From: Hormoscilla sp. GUM202
GTDB lineage: Bacteria; Cyanobacteriota; Cyanobacteriia; Cyanobacteriales; Desertifilaceae
Direction: 5' to 3'
Assembly (NCBI GenBank): GCA_005518205.2
Contig: RFFC02000046.1
Span: 1-48,454 of the forward strand
DNA: 48,454 nt
A model generated the notes under the pieces. It did not search any database. It was not told the origin of the DNA and saw only the letters and a program-made list of their open reading frames with translations. The position numbers were made by a program, and so were the translations under genes. How positions within the stretch are numbered: the stretch's first letter is position 1; each line of letters begins with the position of its first letter. Below are positions 8,261 to 17,409 of this stretch, piece after piece.

Positions 8261-8687
8261 TTTAGTCTGTACCCTGCTATAGGTGCGATCGCCTGCTAGT
8301 TGCAAGAAACCGGGTTTGGAAGATAGCCTCTGATTTGTACCCAAAGTTTCAAAAAGAAACCCTGTTTCTGTACCCTGCTGTAGGTGCGATCGCCCGCTAC
8401 TGGTAGGCGATGCTACGCTGTTAATACAACTGGTGGGCGGTGCCCACCCTACCTGTGTCTGAGAACTAACAGCTTTGGTCAAAAAAAAGGTAGCGTGAAG
8501 GCTACCAACATCATTACATACCAAAACCATGTTAGCACATATCAGGACACTCCCGCCAGTAATGTTGTCAGTTGGATCCACGTTAAGCAATTCAAAATTT
8601 TTAATTTTGAATTGCTTTAGTAGTTGGTAACATGGGTTGAGTTTGATAAGCGACTGTAATTGTCGAGAAAATTTCAAGCCTTATTTT
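8261..8687. other. Intergenic region of degenerate repeats
   Basis: No convincing gene is present. It holds copies of the GAAACCGGGTTT-type palindrome (8308-8320 and 8356-8368), HIP1 sites, a GGGCGGTGCCCACCCTACC stretch common in cyanobacterial spacers, and a small inverted repeat (TTCAAAATTTTTAATTTTGA, 8590-8610). Confidence 0.6.
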
Positions 8688-8981
8688 TTAATTTTCTGAA
8701 GCTTCTTTATCCTTGCTTTCACTGATAAATAGATCTCCTCCTGATTGGTTAATATTGTAGATTTTGTATTCGCTGACAAGGCCACCCTGATAAAATTGTT
8801 TGAAAGCACTTAAAGCAGCAGCAGTGGTCATGCCTGAGATCGTTATTAACACCAGTTCTATCCCAGACGGAACAGAATTTATGATAACTGACCACAGCAG
8901 AAAAGTTGTAATCGCAGTGAGAAATACTCCTACAACTAGGCTACGCCATTCTTTTACCTGAAAGACTTTAACGTTCTTCAT
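8688..8981 (-). CDS. Small membrane protein, two TM helices
   Basis: A 97-residue protein of unknown family. It has two hydrophobic helices (about 14-36, VVGVFLTAITTFLLW; about 40-58, GIELVLITISGMTTAAALSA) followed by a polar tail ending SESKDKEASEN. It overlaps the upstream gene by 14 bp, indicating translational coupling. The two proteins may form a membrane complex. The function is unknown. Confidence 0.6.
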   Translation of the reverse strand: MKNVKVFQVKEWRSLVVGVFLTAITTFLLWSVIINSVPSGIELVLITISGMTTAAALSAFKQFYQGGLVSEYKIYNINQSGGDLFISESKDKEASEN

Positions 8982-9237
8982 CTTTTTTGATTTTATCTTT
9001 TGTCAAAAACATTTTGATGTATTCTGGGGCTATAGTATAAAGTCCCGCTCCTAATATAAAAAATCCCACCTGGTAAAAACCTTTGATTACAAAGATTATA
9101 CCAACTACAAAAGAACCTGTAGAAAGTCCCAGATTGTATAGCACCCGTACTCTTTCGAGGTACTTCGGTGAGATTTTGGTGCAGAGGATGGGATTATCGA
9201 TCGATCTTCCGGTTTTTCTGGCATTCTCCAATCTCAA
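8968..9237 (-). CDS. Small membrane protein, upstream partner
   Basis: An 89-residue protein of unknown family with two TM segments (about 34-53, LGLSTGSFVVGIIFVI; about 55-72, VGFFILGAGLYTIAP) and a basic tail KDKIKKDEER. Start ATG at 9235-9237. Its 3' end overlaps the next gene by 14 bp, so the pair form a small operon between flv3 and the broken toxin locus. No related sequence is recognised. Confidence 0.6.
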   Translation of the reverse strand: MRLENARKTGRSIDNPILCTKISPKYLERVRVLYNLGLSTGSFVVGIIFVIKGFYQVGFFILGAGLYTIAPEYIKMFLTKDKIKKDEER

Positions 9238-9335
9238 GACTTAAGTAGACGATCGCGAAACTAGGATATAGTTTCGCATGAAACAGCAAGAAACCAGATT
9301 TGGGGTGGGGGGCATTATCCACCCACCCAACTACT

Positions 9336-11075
9336 CTAGTAATGATTGCCGACCTTACGATGGTGAACCGCTGACAGGGCATCGGGGTTGGAGACGCGAC
9401 CTAACTCAACTTGGGAATATACAATGTGATGGTCGCTCAATTCCATCCGACTCACCACTTCGCATTCTAGATAGGCCAGTGCATCTGACAGAATGGGACT
9501 GCCATTTTTCGCAGGTTGGGTTTTTACCCCGGCAAAGCGATCGGCCCCTGGGGGAAAGCGCTTCAAAAAATGCTTCATCAGTGCTTGATAGTTATCCTCA
9601 GCTAGCACGTTGAGCACGAAAGTATCGCCCACTTGCATCAAAGCTTCGATCGCCCGGTCTTTGGCAACAGCAATAGTTAACCCCAAGGGCTCAAAACTGG
9701 CCTGGGTTACCCAAGAGGCTAGCATGGCGCTGCTGACTTCACCCTTGGTAGCCGTAATAATGTACAAACCACCGCTGAGGCGTCCCAAGGCTTTATCCAA
9801 GTCGCTATCGAGGGACTTCATCTGTTTAATAGCCTTCTTGAGACCCAGCCATTGTCCCATATCTGTCCCCGCTTCTTCACAGAGTTTGTAAGTCGCCTCT
9901 GTCGGAGTTTCTTTGATGAGAATATTGGGAAATGCTTCTTTGATCCCCTGTTCTTTGAACTGGTTCCGCAGGGGATAAACTGATAAGTCATCGCCACCGC
10001 CAGTCTCAAATAAACCCACAGTTTGCTTCTTGGAAGCCGCTGCTAAGATAGTATTGATTGCCGCCTCAGACGACGCCCCAACCGCACCCGATACCGGCGG
10101 CGCACCAATGACAAGTCCTGCTGCCATCTCGGTCAGTTCCCGGACTTCTTGGATATCTGCCGATCGCAGGTCTAGCATTTCTACAGCGATGCCAGTCTTG
10201 GTGATGCCGTGGGCGATCGCTTGAGAGAGGCGATCGCTATAGCCGTAATCAGAGACATAAAATACAGCTACAGTCTTCTCAGCCTTAGTTTGTTCCTTGC
10301 TCCACTGCTCGTAGCGACCGGTGAGTTCCACCAAATTATAACGCAGCAGGGGTCCGTGACCCGTAGCAATGGTGGTTATTTCTGGCAGTGCCTTCATCCG
10401 CTTCATCGCACTCAGCACCGATCGGGCATTGGGAGCCATCAAGCATTCATAATAAAATCGGTAATCTGCTTCGATCGCACTCAAGTCCTCGTCATAGGTG
10501 CTGTCAGAACAGTAATGCATGCCAAAAGCATCGCAAGTAAAGAGAATTTGGGTTTTGGCATCGTAGGTAAAGATGGTGTCCGGCCAGTGCAAATTGGGAG
10601 CTGACACGAATTCGATCTCGTGACCGTTACCCAAATCCAGTTTGTCTCCGTTCTTGACAATTTTACTCTGAAATGGAGTGTGAATCAAATTTTCCAGAAA
10701 CTGAATCGCCACCTTGGCCCCGACTACTGTCGCCTGGGGAGCCAGTTCTAGCACATCCTTTACCAAACCGCTGTGGTCTGGTTCGGTGTGGCTGATAATC
10801 AGATAATCAATCTGGGCCGGGTCGATGATACCCGTGAGGCTGTCCAGGTACATTTGGCGAAACTTGGCATGAGATGTATCAACTAGGGCTACCTTCTCCC
10901 CCCGGATCGAATATGAGTTGTAGGTAGTGCCGTTTTGCAGCCCGAACTCAATGTCGAACCGATCGCGGTCCCAGTCCAGCGATCGCATCGCCGTCGTATC
11001 TGCCGCGATCTCCAGGGTCGTTTCCATCGTCAGGCGCTTTTGGGTTATTTCCGTTCTTTCCGCCAGGGCTACCAT
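9336..11075 (-). CDS. flv3: Flavodiiron protein Flv3
   Basis: The 579-residue partner of Flv1 keeps the canonical diiron motif H96-T-E98-P-D100-H101 (ISHTEPDHSG), plus further ligands around TCDAFGMHYCSD and ATGHGPLLRYN. The flavodoxin module (about 270-420, FYVSDYGYSDRLSQAI) and C-terminal flavin reductase (about 440-579, KGEVSSAMLASWVTQASFEP) follow. It reduces O2 with NAD(P)H or ferredoxin-derived electrons together with Flv1. ATG at 11073-11075 is chosen because AGGAGAAG precedes it by a few bases and MVALAERTEITQKRL matches family length; a longer frame upstream lacks such support. Confidence 0.95.
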   Translation of the reverse strand: MVALAERTEITQKRLTMETTLEIAADTTAMRSLDWDRDRFDIEFGLQNGTTYNSYSIRGEKVALVDTSHAKFRQMYLDSLTGIIDPAQIDYLIISHTEPDHSGLVKDVLELAPQATVVGAKVAIQFLENLIHTPFQSKIVKNGDKLDLGNGHEIEFVSAPNLHWPDTIFTYDAKTQILFTCDAFGMHYCSDSTYDEDLSAIEADYRFYYECLMAPNARSVLSAMKRMKALPEITTIATGHGPLLRYNLVELTGRYEQWSKEQTKAEKTVAVFYVSDYGYSDRLSQAIAHGITKTGIAVEMLDLRSADIQEVRELTEMAAGLVIGAPPVSGAVGASSEAAINTILAAASKKQTVGLFETGGGDDLSVYPLRNQFKEQGIKEAFPNILIKETPTEATYKLCEEAGTDMGQWLGLKKAIKQMKSLDSDLDKALGRLSGGLYIITATKGEVSSAMLASWVTQASFEPLGLTIAVAKDRAIEALMQVGDTFVLNVLAEDNYQALMKHFLKRFPPGADRFAGVKTQPAKNGSPILSDALAYLECEVVSRMELSDHHIVYSQVELGRVSNPDALSAVHHRKVGNHY

Positions 11076-11326
11076 AAGTCTTCTCCTGCTTGCATTGCTG
11101 ACAGGTGGCGATCTGGGAATCAACGGGGGTGACCCGATCCCCGATCGCTCGTCACCTGTTTCTTTAATTATGGCATTTTGTTAAGTTTTGTAACTTTATT
11201 ATAACTAATGATACGATAAGAGCCCAACTTTTCTTCAGTAGTTACAACTATTTGATTGCATCATATGCTACAAATAATGTCGAGAGTCTCCCCTGAGGCT
11301 AGGACTGGCGATCGCCAGATCGAGTG

Positions 11327-11587
11327 ATGGTGGCCAGTATCGCTAATGGCGGTTGGCGAGTCAAACCCCATCTTTTGACTGCTCAAACTAATACAACTGC
11401 TACTCAACCGGAACCTAGGGGTATGGCGACGGAAACTTTGGCCGCGATTCGCGAGGGCTTAATTGCTGTGGCACGGGACGCAGGTTGAATGATGGTACTA
11501 TTCCCCCCACCGCTGGTAAAACCTGGACTGCTGAAGTGGTCGGACAACCCGATCGTGCCGTGTTTGTTGCTTGCGGTATATCTTGAA
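11327..11587 (+). pseudogene. Penicillin-binding protein 2 fragment
   Basis: The first frame reads MVASIANGGWRVKPHLL, then MATETLAAIREGLIAVARDAG and a TGA. The next frame continues LNDGTIPPTAGKTWTAEVVG, then QPDRAVFVACGIS and a stop. Together these are the C-terminal part of the PBP2/MrdA transpeptidase, where ANGG...VKPH precedes the KTGTAEV active-site block. Here KTG has become KTW, and there is a frameshift around 11486-11490. The transglycosylase-like N-terminal half and the serine motif are absent. It lies just upstream of the rhomboid gene. Confidence 0.8.
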
Positions 11588-11636
11588 AATAGATTAAGCT
11601 GGAAATATGCCATGCTGTAGTGCCAGAGGTAGATTA

Positions 11637-12227
11637 ATGAGCAATTCCGGAACTAAGGCGATCGCCAGGGAACTGAAAACCCAAGCTACGATCCTGGGAG
11701 GCTTAGTCGCCATTTTCTGGATCGTAGAAATTATCGACCAGGTTTTCTTCTCCAAGGGGATGGGACTGGCTGTTTACGGGATTCTACCCCGTAACCCCAT
11801 GGGACTGCGGGGAATTCTGTTTGGGCCTTTTCTCCACGGAAATTTTCCTCACCTAATAGCTAATACTATCCCTTTCCTGACACTGGGATGGTTTATTATG
11901 CTGCAAGAAACTAGCGATTTTTTGCTCGTTACAGTCATAACAGCGATCGTGAGTGGGTTGGGAGTCTGGCTGTTTGGTTCCCCGGGCTTTCACATTGGTG
12001 CCAGTGGGGTGATCTTCGGTTATCTGGGTTTTCTGCTGCTACGGGGCTATTTTGAACGCAGCTTTGCCGCGATCTTTTTCTCGGTAGTTGTGGCTTTCTT
12101 CTATGGTAGTCTGATTGCTGGCGTCTTGCCAGGACAGGTGGGAATATCCTGGGAAGGTCATCTGTTTGGCTTGATCGGTGGGGTGCTGGCGGCAAAACTC
12201 ATGGCCCGCCGCCAAAAATACCGTTAG
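11637..12227 (+). CDS. Rhomboid family intramembrane serine protease
   Basis: About 196 residues with six predicted TM segments. The catalytic serine is in HIGASGVIFGYLGF (GxSG), the catalytic histidine in WEGHLFGLIGG near the C-terminus, and the loop-1 HGNFPHLIANT region is conserved. It cleaves membrane proteins within the bilayer; the substrate is unknown. ATG at 11637 (MSNSGTKAIA) is preferred to an in-frame upstream start because that extra part is not family-like. The Trp-rich gene follows 14 bp later on the same strand. Confidence 0.93.
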   Translation: MSNSGTKAIARELKTQATILGGLVAIFWIVEIIDQVFFSKGMGLAVYGILPRNPMGLRGILFGPFLHGNFPHLIANTIPFLTLGWFIMLQETSDFLLVTVITAIVSGLGVWLFGSPGFHIGASGVIFGYLGFLLLRGYFERSFAAIFFSVVVAFFYGSLIAGVLPGQVGISWEGHLFGLIGGVLAAKLMARRQKYR

Positions 12228-12241
12228 CTAATTGGATAGCG

Positions 12242-12490
12242 ATGCCTAAAAAACAGAAGTTTCCTCACCTAGTTGGTTCTAAATGGACTGCTCGGCAAAC
12301 AACCTGGGGTTGGCGACATTTTCAGGTGGTTAATCGCAAGAATGAAGGACTCTGGGTGTTCGCAGAAATAGTGGCATCCTGCGACCCCTCTGTCCGTTTC
12401 TGGTTGAATGCTCAACAGCTTAAGGATCGATCGCTCTGGCAACCGGGTTGGCAAACTTTACAGGAAATGCAAGAGGAAAGCAATTGTTAG
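12242..12490 (+). CDS. TIGR02450 family Trp-rich protein
   Basis: An 82-residue protein with the family hallmark of PHLVGSKWTA, then WGWRHFQV, and RFWLNAQQLKDRSLWQPGW. Seven tryptophans are present. The family is widespread in cyanobacteria and some proteobacteria, but its biochemical role is not known. It is probably co-transcribed with the rhomboid gene (14 bp gap). Confidence 0.88.
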   Translation: MPKKQKFPHLVGSKWTARQTTWGWRHFQVVNRKNEGLWVFAEIVASCDPSVRFWLNAQQLKDRSLWQPGWQTLQEMQEESNC

Positions 12491-12544
12491 GCGATCGCCC
12501 CGTTCGTAGTAAGACACACTTTACGGCTTCCCAGGCGAAAGCGC

Positions 12545-13150
12545 CTAGAGATTATCAGGATCTAATCCCATTTCTATTAATTTAGCAGCCAACTGCTGGG
12601 CCCGTTCTTTTTCCTGCTGGGCCCGTTCTTTTTCCCGCTCGGCCTGTTCTTGTGCGCGCATGGCTGCCAGCTCCCCGGGTAACGACCCCTCCGCTACGCA
12701 GTGCGCGATCGGCCCTTTGCCGCTCTTCATTTCTCTGGTGTTCAACCTGTCGTAGATGCTCTTGTTCTTCCCTGATTAAATGTTCCACAAGTGGAGGCCA
12801 AAGGACTGTATCTACTGATAAAACCAGTTCCGAAAACTGCACAGAACTGAAGGATTGTTCTCTTGTATATTCTACATGAGCGTAGCCAAGCTGACCTTCA
12901 GGATTGCTCAAAATCCATACTTGCTCTTTATTGGGATCTATTATCCAATATTCGGGAATGCCGATCCAGGCGTATTCCGCCCGTTTGCGGATATAGTCTT
13001 CCCGCCAGTTCTCACTGGTTACTTCCACTACTAGGTTTGGCACTTCCCCAAAGTCAAGTATACCTACTCCCTCCCGGGCGCAGCATTGGGACCAGAGCGC
13101 TTCTGAGCAAACTACGACATCTGGAATTCTGGATGAATCTGAGTCATGCC
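12545..13150 (-). pseudogene. Uma2 (DUF820) family protein, truncated and frameshifted
   Basis: The core IPDVVVCSEALW, PNLVVEVTSENWREDYIRKR, YAWIGIPEYWIIDP is typical of the Uma2 PD-(D/E)XK-like family, with the lysine of DYIRKRAEY and the acidic EV and D residues. The N-terminal about 90 residues are gone: the gene starts at a junction with an MFS fragment near 13150. In the C-terminal coiled coil, a GC-rich insert near 12670-12720 shifts the frame, and the correct frame resumes as ELAAMRAQEQAEREKERAQQ and ends LIEMGLDPDNL. This is the third Uma2 gene in the window. Confidence 0.8.
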
Positions 13151-13575
13151 GCGAGCACGACCTAAGTGTTTTTTGGGAACGAGCAAGGTGGTCGCAGCGG
13201 TGTAAGCAGGGAACTGGAATGCAGCGAAGCTGGAAATTACGGCATTCCCTAAGTATATATGCCAGATTTGTATGTTTCCGGTGGCCAATAATGCGGCCAG
13301 AGTCAGGGTGGTTAAAGCCGCACCGGAATCACTGAGAATCATCACCCAACGGCGATTCCAATGGTCTACTAAGATTCCAGCAAAGGGAGAAATTAGGACG
13401 AGGGGGAGGGTCGCGAACAGCATCAGAAAGGATACTCGGTAACGGAACCATTTTGCTGATACACCCAAATATCAACGGCAAAGTTGCTGATGCTGGAGCC
13501 TAAGAGGGAGACTAATTGCCCCAACCAAACCAGAATAAATATGGACATTCCTTCAATTTTAAGGAGTTTGAGCAT
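13150..13575 (-). pseudogene. MFS exporter N-terminal fragment, frameshifted
   Basis: The start is MLKLLKIEGMSIFILVWLGQ at 13575. The first TM helix and WVYQQNGSVTE follow, then a frameshift near 13435, and the next frame continues LMLFATLPLVLISPFAG, DHWNRRWVMILSD and FPAYTAATTLLVPKKHLGRA, typical of the first four to five helices of MFS exporters coded beside cyanobacterial PKS/NRPS genes. It ends at GMTQ, where it is joined to the Uma2 fragment. The start overlaps the PKS/TE stop by about 17 nt, so it was probably the terminal gene of a natural-product operon. Confidence 0.8.
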
Positions 13576-15160
13576 GGGATTTTTCTGATTGATTAGTCTG
13601 GGCTTGTTCAAGGGATTTTTGGAGTTTTTCTGCTAGTACCTTGACATGAGGCTCACTCATCATTGATACATGATTACCAGGAACGGTGTGGATTTCTACC
13701 TCCCCGTTAGAAAAATGATTCCAGCCCCATGCTGGCTCTGATAAAAGTTGAGTAGTTGCTTGGCCTTAATTCCTAGTGAGTCTAAGATTTCCTGAACTGT
13801 TTTAATGGCTTCTGCTGCCCCGGAAATGACAATGCTTTCGGGTCCGTTAATAGCTGCTACAGTTACTTTTTCTTGGTATGGGGCGATGATTTGATTGATT
13901 TGCTCTTCTGATGCCATCACAGATAACATTCCACCGCCATGAGGTAACTGCTGCATTAACCGTCCGCGATGGGCAATCAGTTTTAATCCCTCTTCTAAGC
14001 TAAAGACCCCGGCTACGGTGGCGGCCACATATTCTCCCAAACTGTGACCCATGACTACATCGGGTTTGATGCCCCAGGATTCCCAGAGTTGGGCTAGGGC
14101 ATATTCTATGGTAAATAGGGCTGGTTGGGTATAGGCAGTTTGGGCGAGGACATTTTCCTCGGCTTGGGCGCCATACAGGATTTCTAATAAGGGTTTGTCT
14201 AAGTAGTCTTTTAAGATTTCAGCACATTGCTCCACAACTTGTTTGAAGGTCGGTTGGCTTTGGTAAAGCTGGCGACCCATCCCCACATATTGAGAACCTT
14301 GACCCGTGAACAGGAAGGCGATTTTTGGTGATTTGCTAGAGAGGGTTTCTGAAAATCGGCCTGAAGGTTCTTCTCCTGCTCCTGCGCTGATTTTGGCTAA
14401 TTTCTGGGCTAATTCTTGTGGGTCAGAGGCGATAATCCCTAGACGATGGTGAAAATGGCGGCGCCCTGTATTGGCAGTGAAGCAAATATCGGAGAGTTTT
14501 AATTCCTGATGACTTGCCAGATGGTTTTGATAACTGCGGACTAAATCTTCCAGAGCTTTTTCTGTTTTAGCTGATAGGGTTAATAGATGAAGTGGGCGAG
14601 CAAGCAAATTCTCACTTTTGGCTTTTGGCTGTCTCGGCGCTTCTTCCAGAACCACATGGGAATTTGTGCCCCCAAACCCGAAGGAACTCACCCCTGCGAG
14701 AGCCGTGCTAGAACTTTTTGGCCAAGAAGTGAGGGTTTCCTGAACTCGCAGAGGTAACTTATGAAAAGGAATATAAGGATTGGGTTCTTGAAAATGCAAG
14801 CTCGGTGGAATTTGCTTATATTTCAGAGACAGGGCTACTTTAATCAACCCGGCAATACCCGCTGCTGCCTCTAGGTGTCCAATATTGGTTTTGACAGAAC
14901 CCACAGCACAGTAGTTTCCAGGAGGTCGCTCCTTGCCCAATACTTTCCCCAAAGCTTTCATCTCCATCGGATCCCCCAGCTTTGTCCCCGTACCATGAGC
15001 CTCAATGTATTGAACTTGACCTGGGGAGACACCCGCCTGTTGGTAAGCTTGTCGGAGAACCGCCTCTTGTGCTTGCATATTGGGAGCGGTGATTCCATTG
15101 CTGTGCCCGTCCTGGTTGACCGCGCTGCCCCGAATGACAGCATAAATGGAATTCCCATCA
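13559..15160 (-). pseudogene. Modular type I PKS remnant (KS end, AT, TE tail)
   Basis: The remnant begins inside a ketosynthase, after the active-site cysteine: IYAVIRGSAVNQDGHSNG, then EAHGTGTKLGDPME and GSVKTNIGHLEAAAG carry the two KS histidines. The KS-AT linker and acyltransferase follow, with FLFTGQGSQYVGMG and the nucleophile GHSLGEYVAA. The AT breaks off at AKQLLNFYQ near 13735. In another frame the sequence continues as a thioesterase tail (EPAWGWNHFSNGEVE, IHTVPGNHVSMM, AEKLQKSLEQAQ). An internal deletion therefore fused AT to TE and removed KR, ACP and most of TE. The 5' end is cut at 15160 against pilB. Confidence 0.9.
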
Positions 15161-16054
15161 GTCGGCGGCGAAAAAGCCGTAATTCGCTTACTGCCCCGGA
15201 AAAACCCCTTTATCCAGATCGAAGACCTGGGGTTCACGCCAGAAACACTACCTATCTATAAAAGCTGGTTAGAGCAACCCCAGGGAATGATCGTCCTCAC
15301 AGGCCCCACAGGTTCGGGTAAAACCAGTACCCTCTACACCAGCCTGCAAGCAGTGGCCACTGAGGAAGTGAATGTGGTAACAGTAGAAGATCCGGTGGAG
15401 TATGTCCTATCTGGCATCACCCAAACACAGGTACACGAACGAGCAGGCATGACCTTTGCCGCTGGCTTGCGATCGATCCTCCGCCAAGACCCGGATATAA
15501 TCATGGTAGGGGAAATTAGAGATAGCGAAACAGCAGAGACAGCGGTGCGGGCGGCACTTACAGGTCACCTAGTATTTACCACCCTGCACACCAACGATGC
15601 GGTCGGGGCTATTCCCCGCTTGAAAGATATCGGTCCAGATCCGGGCTTAATCAGTGACGCCCTGTTAGGAATTGTCGCTCAGCGGTTGGTGCGTCGGGTT
15701 TGCCAGCATTGTGGAGAACCTTACACCCCAAGGTTAAAAGATTTGCAAGACCTAGGTATAGATCCACAATCCAATTTTAAATCTTGGCGCCGGGGGGCTG
15801 GCTGCTCGCAATGCTTCGATTCTGGCTATCTAGGGCGAGAGGCGATCGTCGAACTGCTGGATATGGATGACAGGATCCGGGAGCTAATCTATGAAGGAAC
15901 GATAACTCAGCTGCGCCGCTACCTGCGCGAAATCGATTTTACTTCCTTTCGCAAGGCAGCGATCGCCAAAGTGACGACAGGCGTGACCACAGTAGAAGAA
16001 GTGCTGCGAGTGCTGCCCAGAAGCGCAATGGACAAGCCAGTCCCAAAGCCCTGA
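15161..16054 (+). pseudogene. pilB: PilB/GspE-type secretion ATPase, N-terminus missing
   Basis: The sequence begins in VGGEKAVIRLLPRKNP and contains the whole C-terminal ATPase: Walker A GPTGSGKTST, Asp box VTVEDPVEY, Walker B PDIIMVGEIRDSETAETA, His box GHLVFTTLHTNDA, and a Zn-type cluster CQHCGEPY...CSQCFDSGYLG. The N-terminal N1 and N2 domains (roughly half the protein) are lost at the junction with the PKS. PilB drives type IV pilus extension and gliding/phototactic motility in cyanobacteria. A product starting within the fragment could be made but would lack hexamer and platform contacts. Confidence 0.85.
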
Positions 16055-16366
16055 CAGTCCGCCATATACAGCATCCCCGATAGCGCTACGCTGGGGGCGC
16101 AGCCATGGGTAGTCAAGTGAAGTATAACGGAGGCATCTCCAATGGGATCTAGCCACAGAAAAGATATGGAAGACCGGCTGCTGGATTTAGGCCGCAATAT
16201 GGCTCCGTCGATCTCGCATTGCACCAGGCCGATCGGTCCGCGGACGGCCCGAACGCGCAGCGTGGCGCAGCCATAAAATCGGAGATTACATAACATGATG
16301 TCGTAGAGATTCTCGTCCCTTGCCAGCACAATGGATGAGTTAGAGCCTGGTTTTTAGTCGAAGTAT
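16055..16366. other. Spacer with GC-rich palindromic repeats
   Basis: No gene is recognised. It contains GC-rich imperfect palindromes (GCGCTACGCTGGGGGCGCAG near 16085) and a copy at 16230-16251 of a repeat, core GATCGGTCCGCGGACGG, that also occurs inside the ADP-ribosylglycohydrolase gene at 18708-18730. Confidence 0.55.
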
Positions 16367-16684
16367 ATGACTCACCGTCAGGAGATTTTTCAACAGTATA
16401 TGTCTGAACGCCAGCAGCGCCAAAATCAGGCAAACTCTAAATCCCCTAGGGAGACAGGAATGCGCTGCGCGATCGCGCCAGCAGTCACCCTTCCCGTCAG
16501 CGGCTTCCGAACCGGAAGTGGGCGACGGAGAAGCGCTAGCTTCTCCAGAGGAGACACCAGAGCGAATCTCTTTATTCTCGGAAGTTTTGGATCGCGAATT
16601 CTCCCCCCTGAAGCGTTACGATGCGCTGCGCACGCTTCGCTGCTGCGCGCATTCGCGCAGCGAACGGGAGTAAGCAGCCCATAA
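16367..16684 (+). pseudogene. Disrupted hypothetical protein
   Basis: The first frame encodes MTHRQEIFQQYMSERQQRQN, then QANSKSPRETG. After a GC-rich insertion near 16460-16480 (TGCGCTGCGCGATCGCG), coding-like sequence continues in another frame as SAASEPEVGDGEALASPEET, then ERISLFSEVLDREFSPLKRY, ending in another GC-rich palindrome-like tail. The composition (Gln-rich N-terminus, acidic middle) suggests a small soluble protein. I do not recognise the family. Two short GC-rich repeats appear to have inserted into it. Confidence 0.35.
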
Positions 16685-16727
16685 TTAGCCCAGAGTACCC
16701 AAAGAAACTATTCCCCATTCAAAATAG

Positions 16728-17087
16728 ATGTCAAGTAAAGATTTCAGTCAACCCATTCGAGAAATTACTGTCCAAGAACTAGCGACCCGTCTGAAAACAT
16801 CCACCTCAAAGTTACAGTTGCTGGATGTGCGAGAACCCTTGGAAGTGGAGATGGCCTCCATTGCAGGCTTTGAAGTTCTCCCATTGAGTCAATTTTCCGA
16901 ATGGTCCACACAGATTCACTCTCGCTTCGACAAGGACGCAGAAACGGTTGTCATGTGCCATCACGGGATCCGTTCCGCCCAAATGTGTCAATGGTTGATA
17001 GATCGAGGTTTTACCAAGGTCAAAAACCTGGCTGGAGGGATCGATGCTTACTCGATACTGGTAGATCGGACTGTTCCCCGCTATTGA
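16728..17087 (+). CDS. Rhodanese-like domain protein
   Basis: A 119-residue single-domain rhodanese. The N-terminal LQLLDVREPLEVEMASI is the CH2-type motif, and the catalytic cysteine loop is MCHHGIRSAQ (C-H-H-G-I-R), followed by WLIDRGFTKVKNLAGGIDAY. Such proteins carry sulfur as a persulfide, in thiosulfate or sulfur-relay chemistry. The gene is intact and stands alone on the plus strand. Confidence 0.92.
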   Translation: MSSKDFSQPIREITVQELATRLKTSTSKLQLLDVREPLEVEMASIAGFEVLPLSQFSEWSTQIHSRFDKDAETVVMCHHGIRSAQMCQWLIDRGFTKVKNLAGGIDAYSILVDRTVPRY

Positions 17088-17409
17088 GGAATTGTTCGGG
17101 ACGATCGGGCTCTACCGGAAATTAGAATAATCATGATTGAGATGCTACAGAATAATAAAAACAATATATCTTTAGTGATTGTCAAGTAATCAATATGAAT
17201 AAACGGTAAGTATTATAAATGTAGCAAATGTAAATAGAAAATCTAATAATAATAGGATAAAAGTATACCAGATAATTAGAGATTAAGATAAAATTAAAAT
17301 AAAAAAGCTGCTATCTTGAGTAAATAATGCAGGTTTAGCCACCAGTACTTACCTGGAAGCAGGAGATCGGGCTGACAATTGCGCAAGAGTAAATAGGGCT
17401 GAGACTCAA
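17088..17409. other. AT-rich spacer upstream of hrcA
   Basis: This stretch is distinctly AT rich (especially 17130-17310) and has no coding potential. It probably holds the hrcA promoter. I looked for a CIRCE inverted repeat (TTAGCACTC-N9-GAGTGCTAA) and did not see one. Confidence 0.5.

Noticed and set aside
8252-8677. A 141-codon minus-strand reading frame
   Set aside because: It is made entirely of spacer repeats (GAAACCGGGTTT, HIP1, GGTGCCCACCCTACC). No protein features.
17088-17409. CIRCE operator before hrcA
   Set aside because: No TTAGCACTC-N9-GAGTGCTAA-like inverted repeat was found by eye in the AT-rich spacer.
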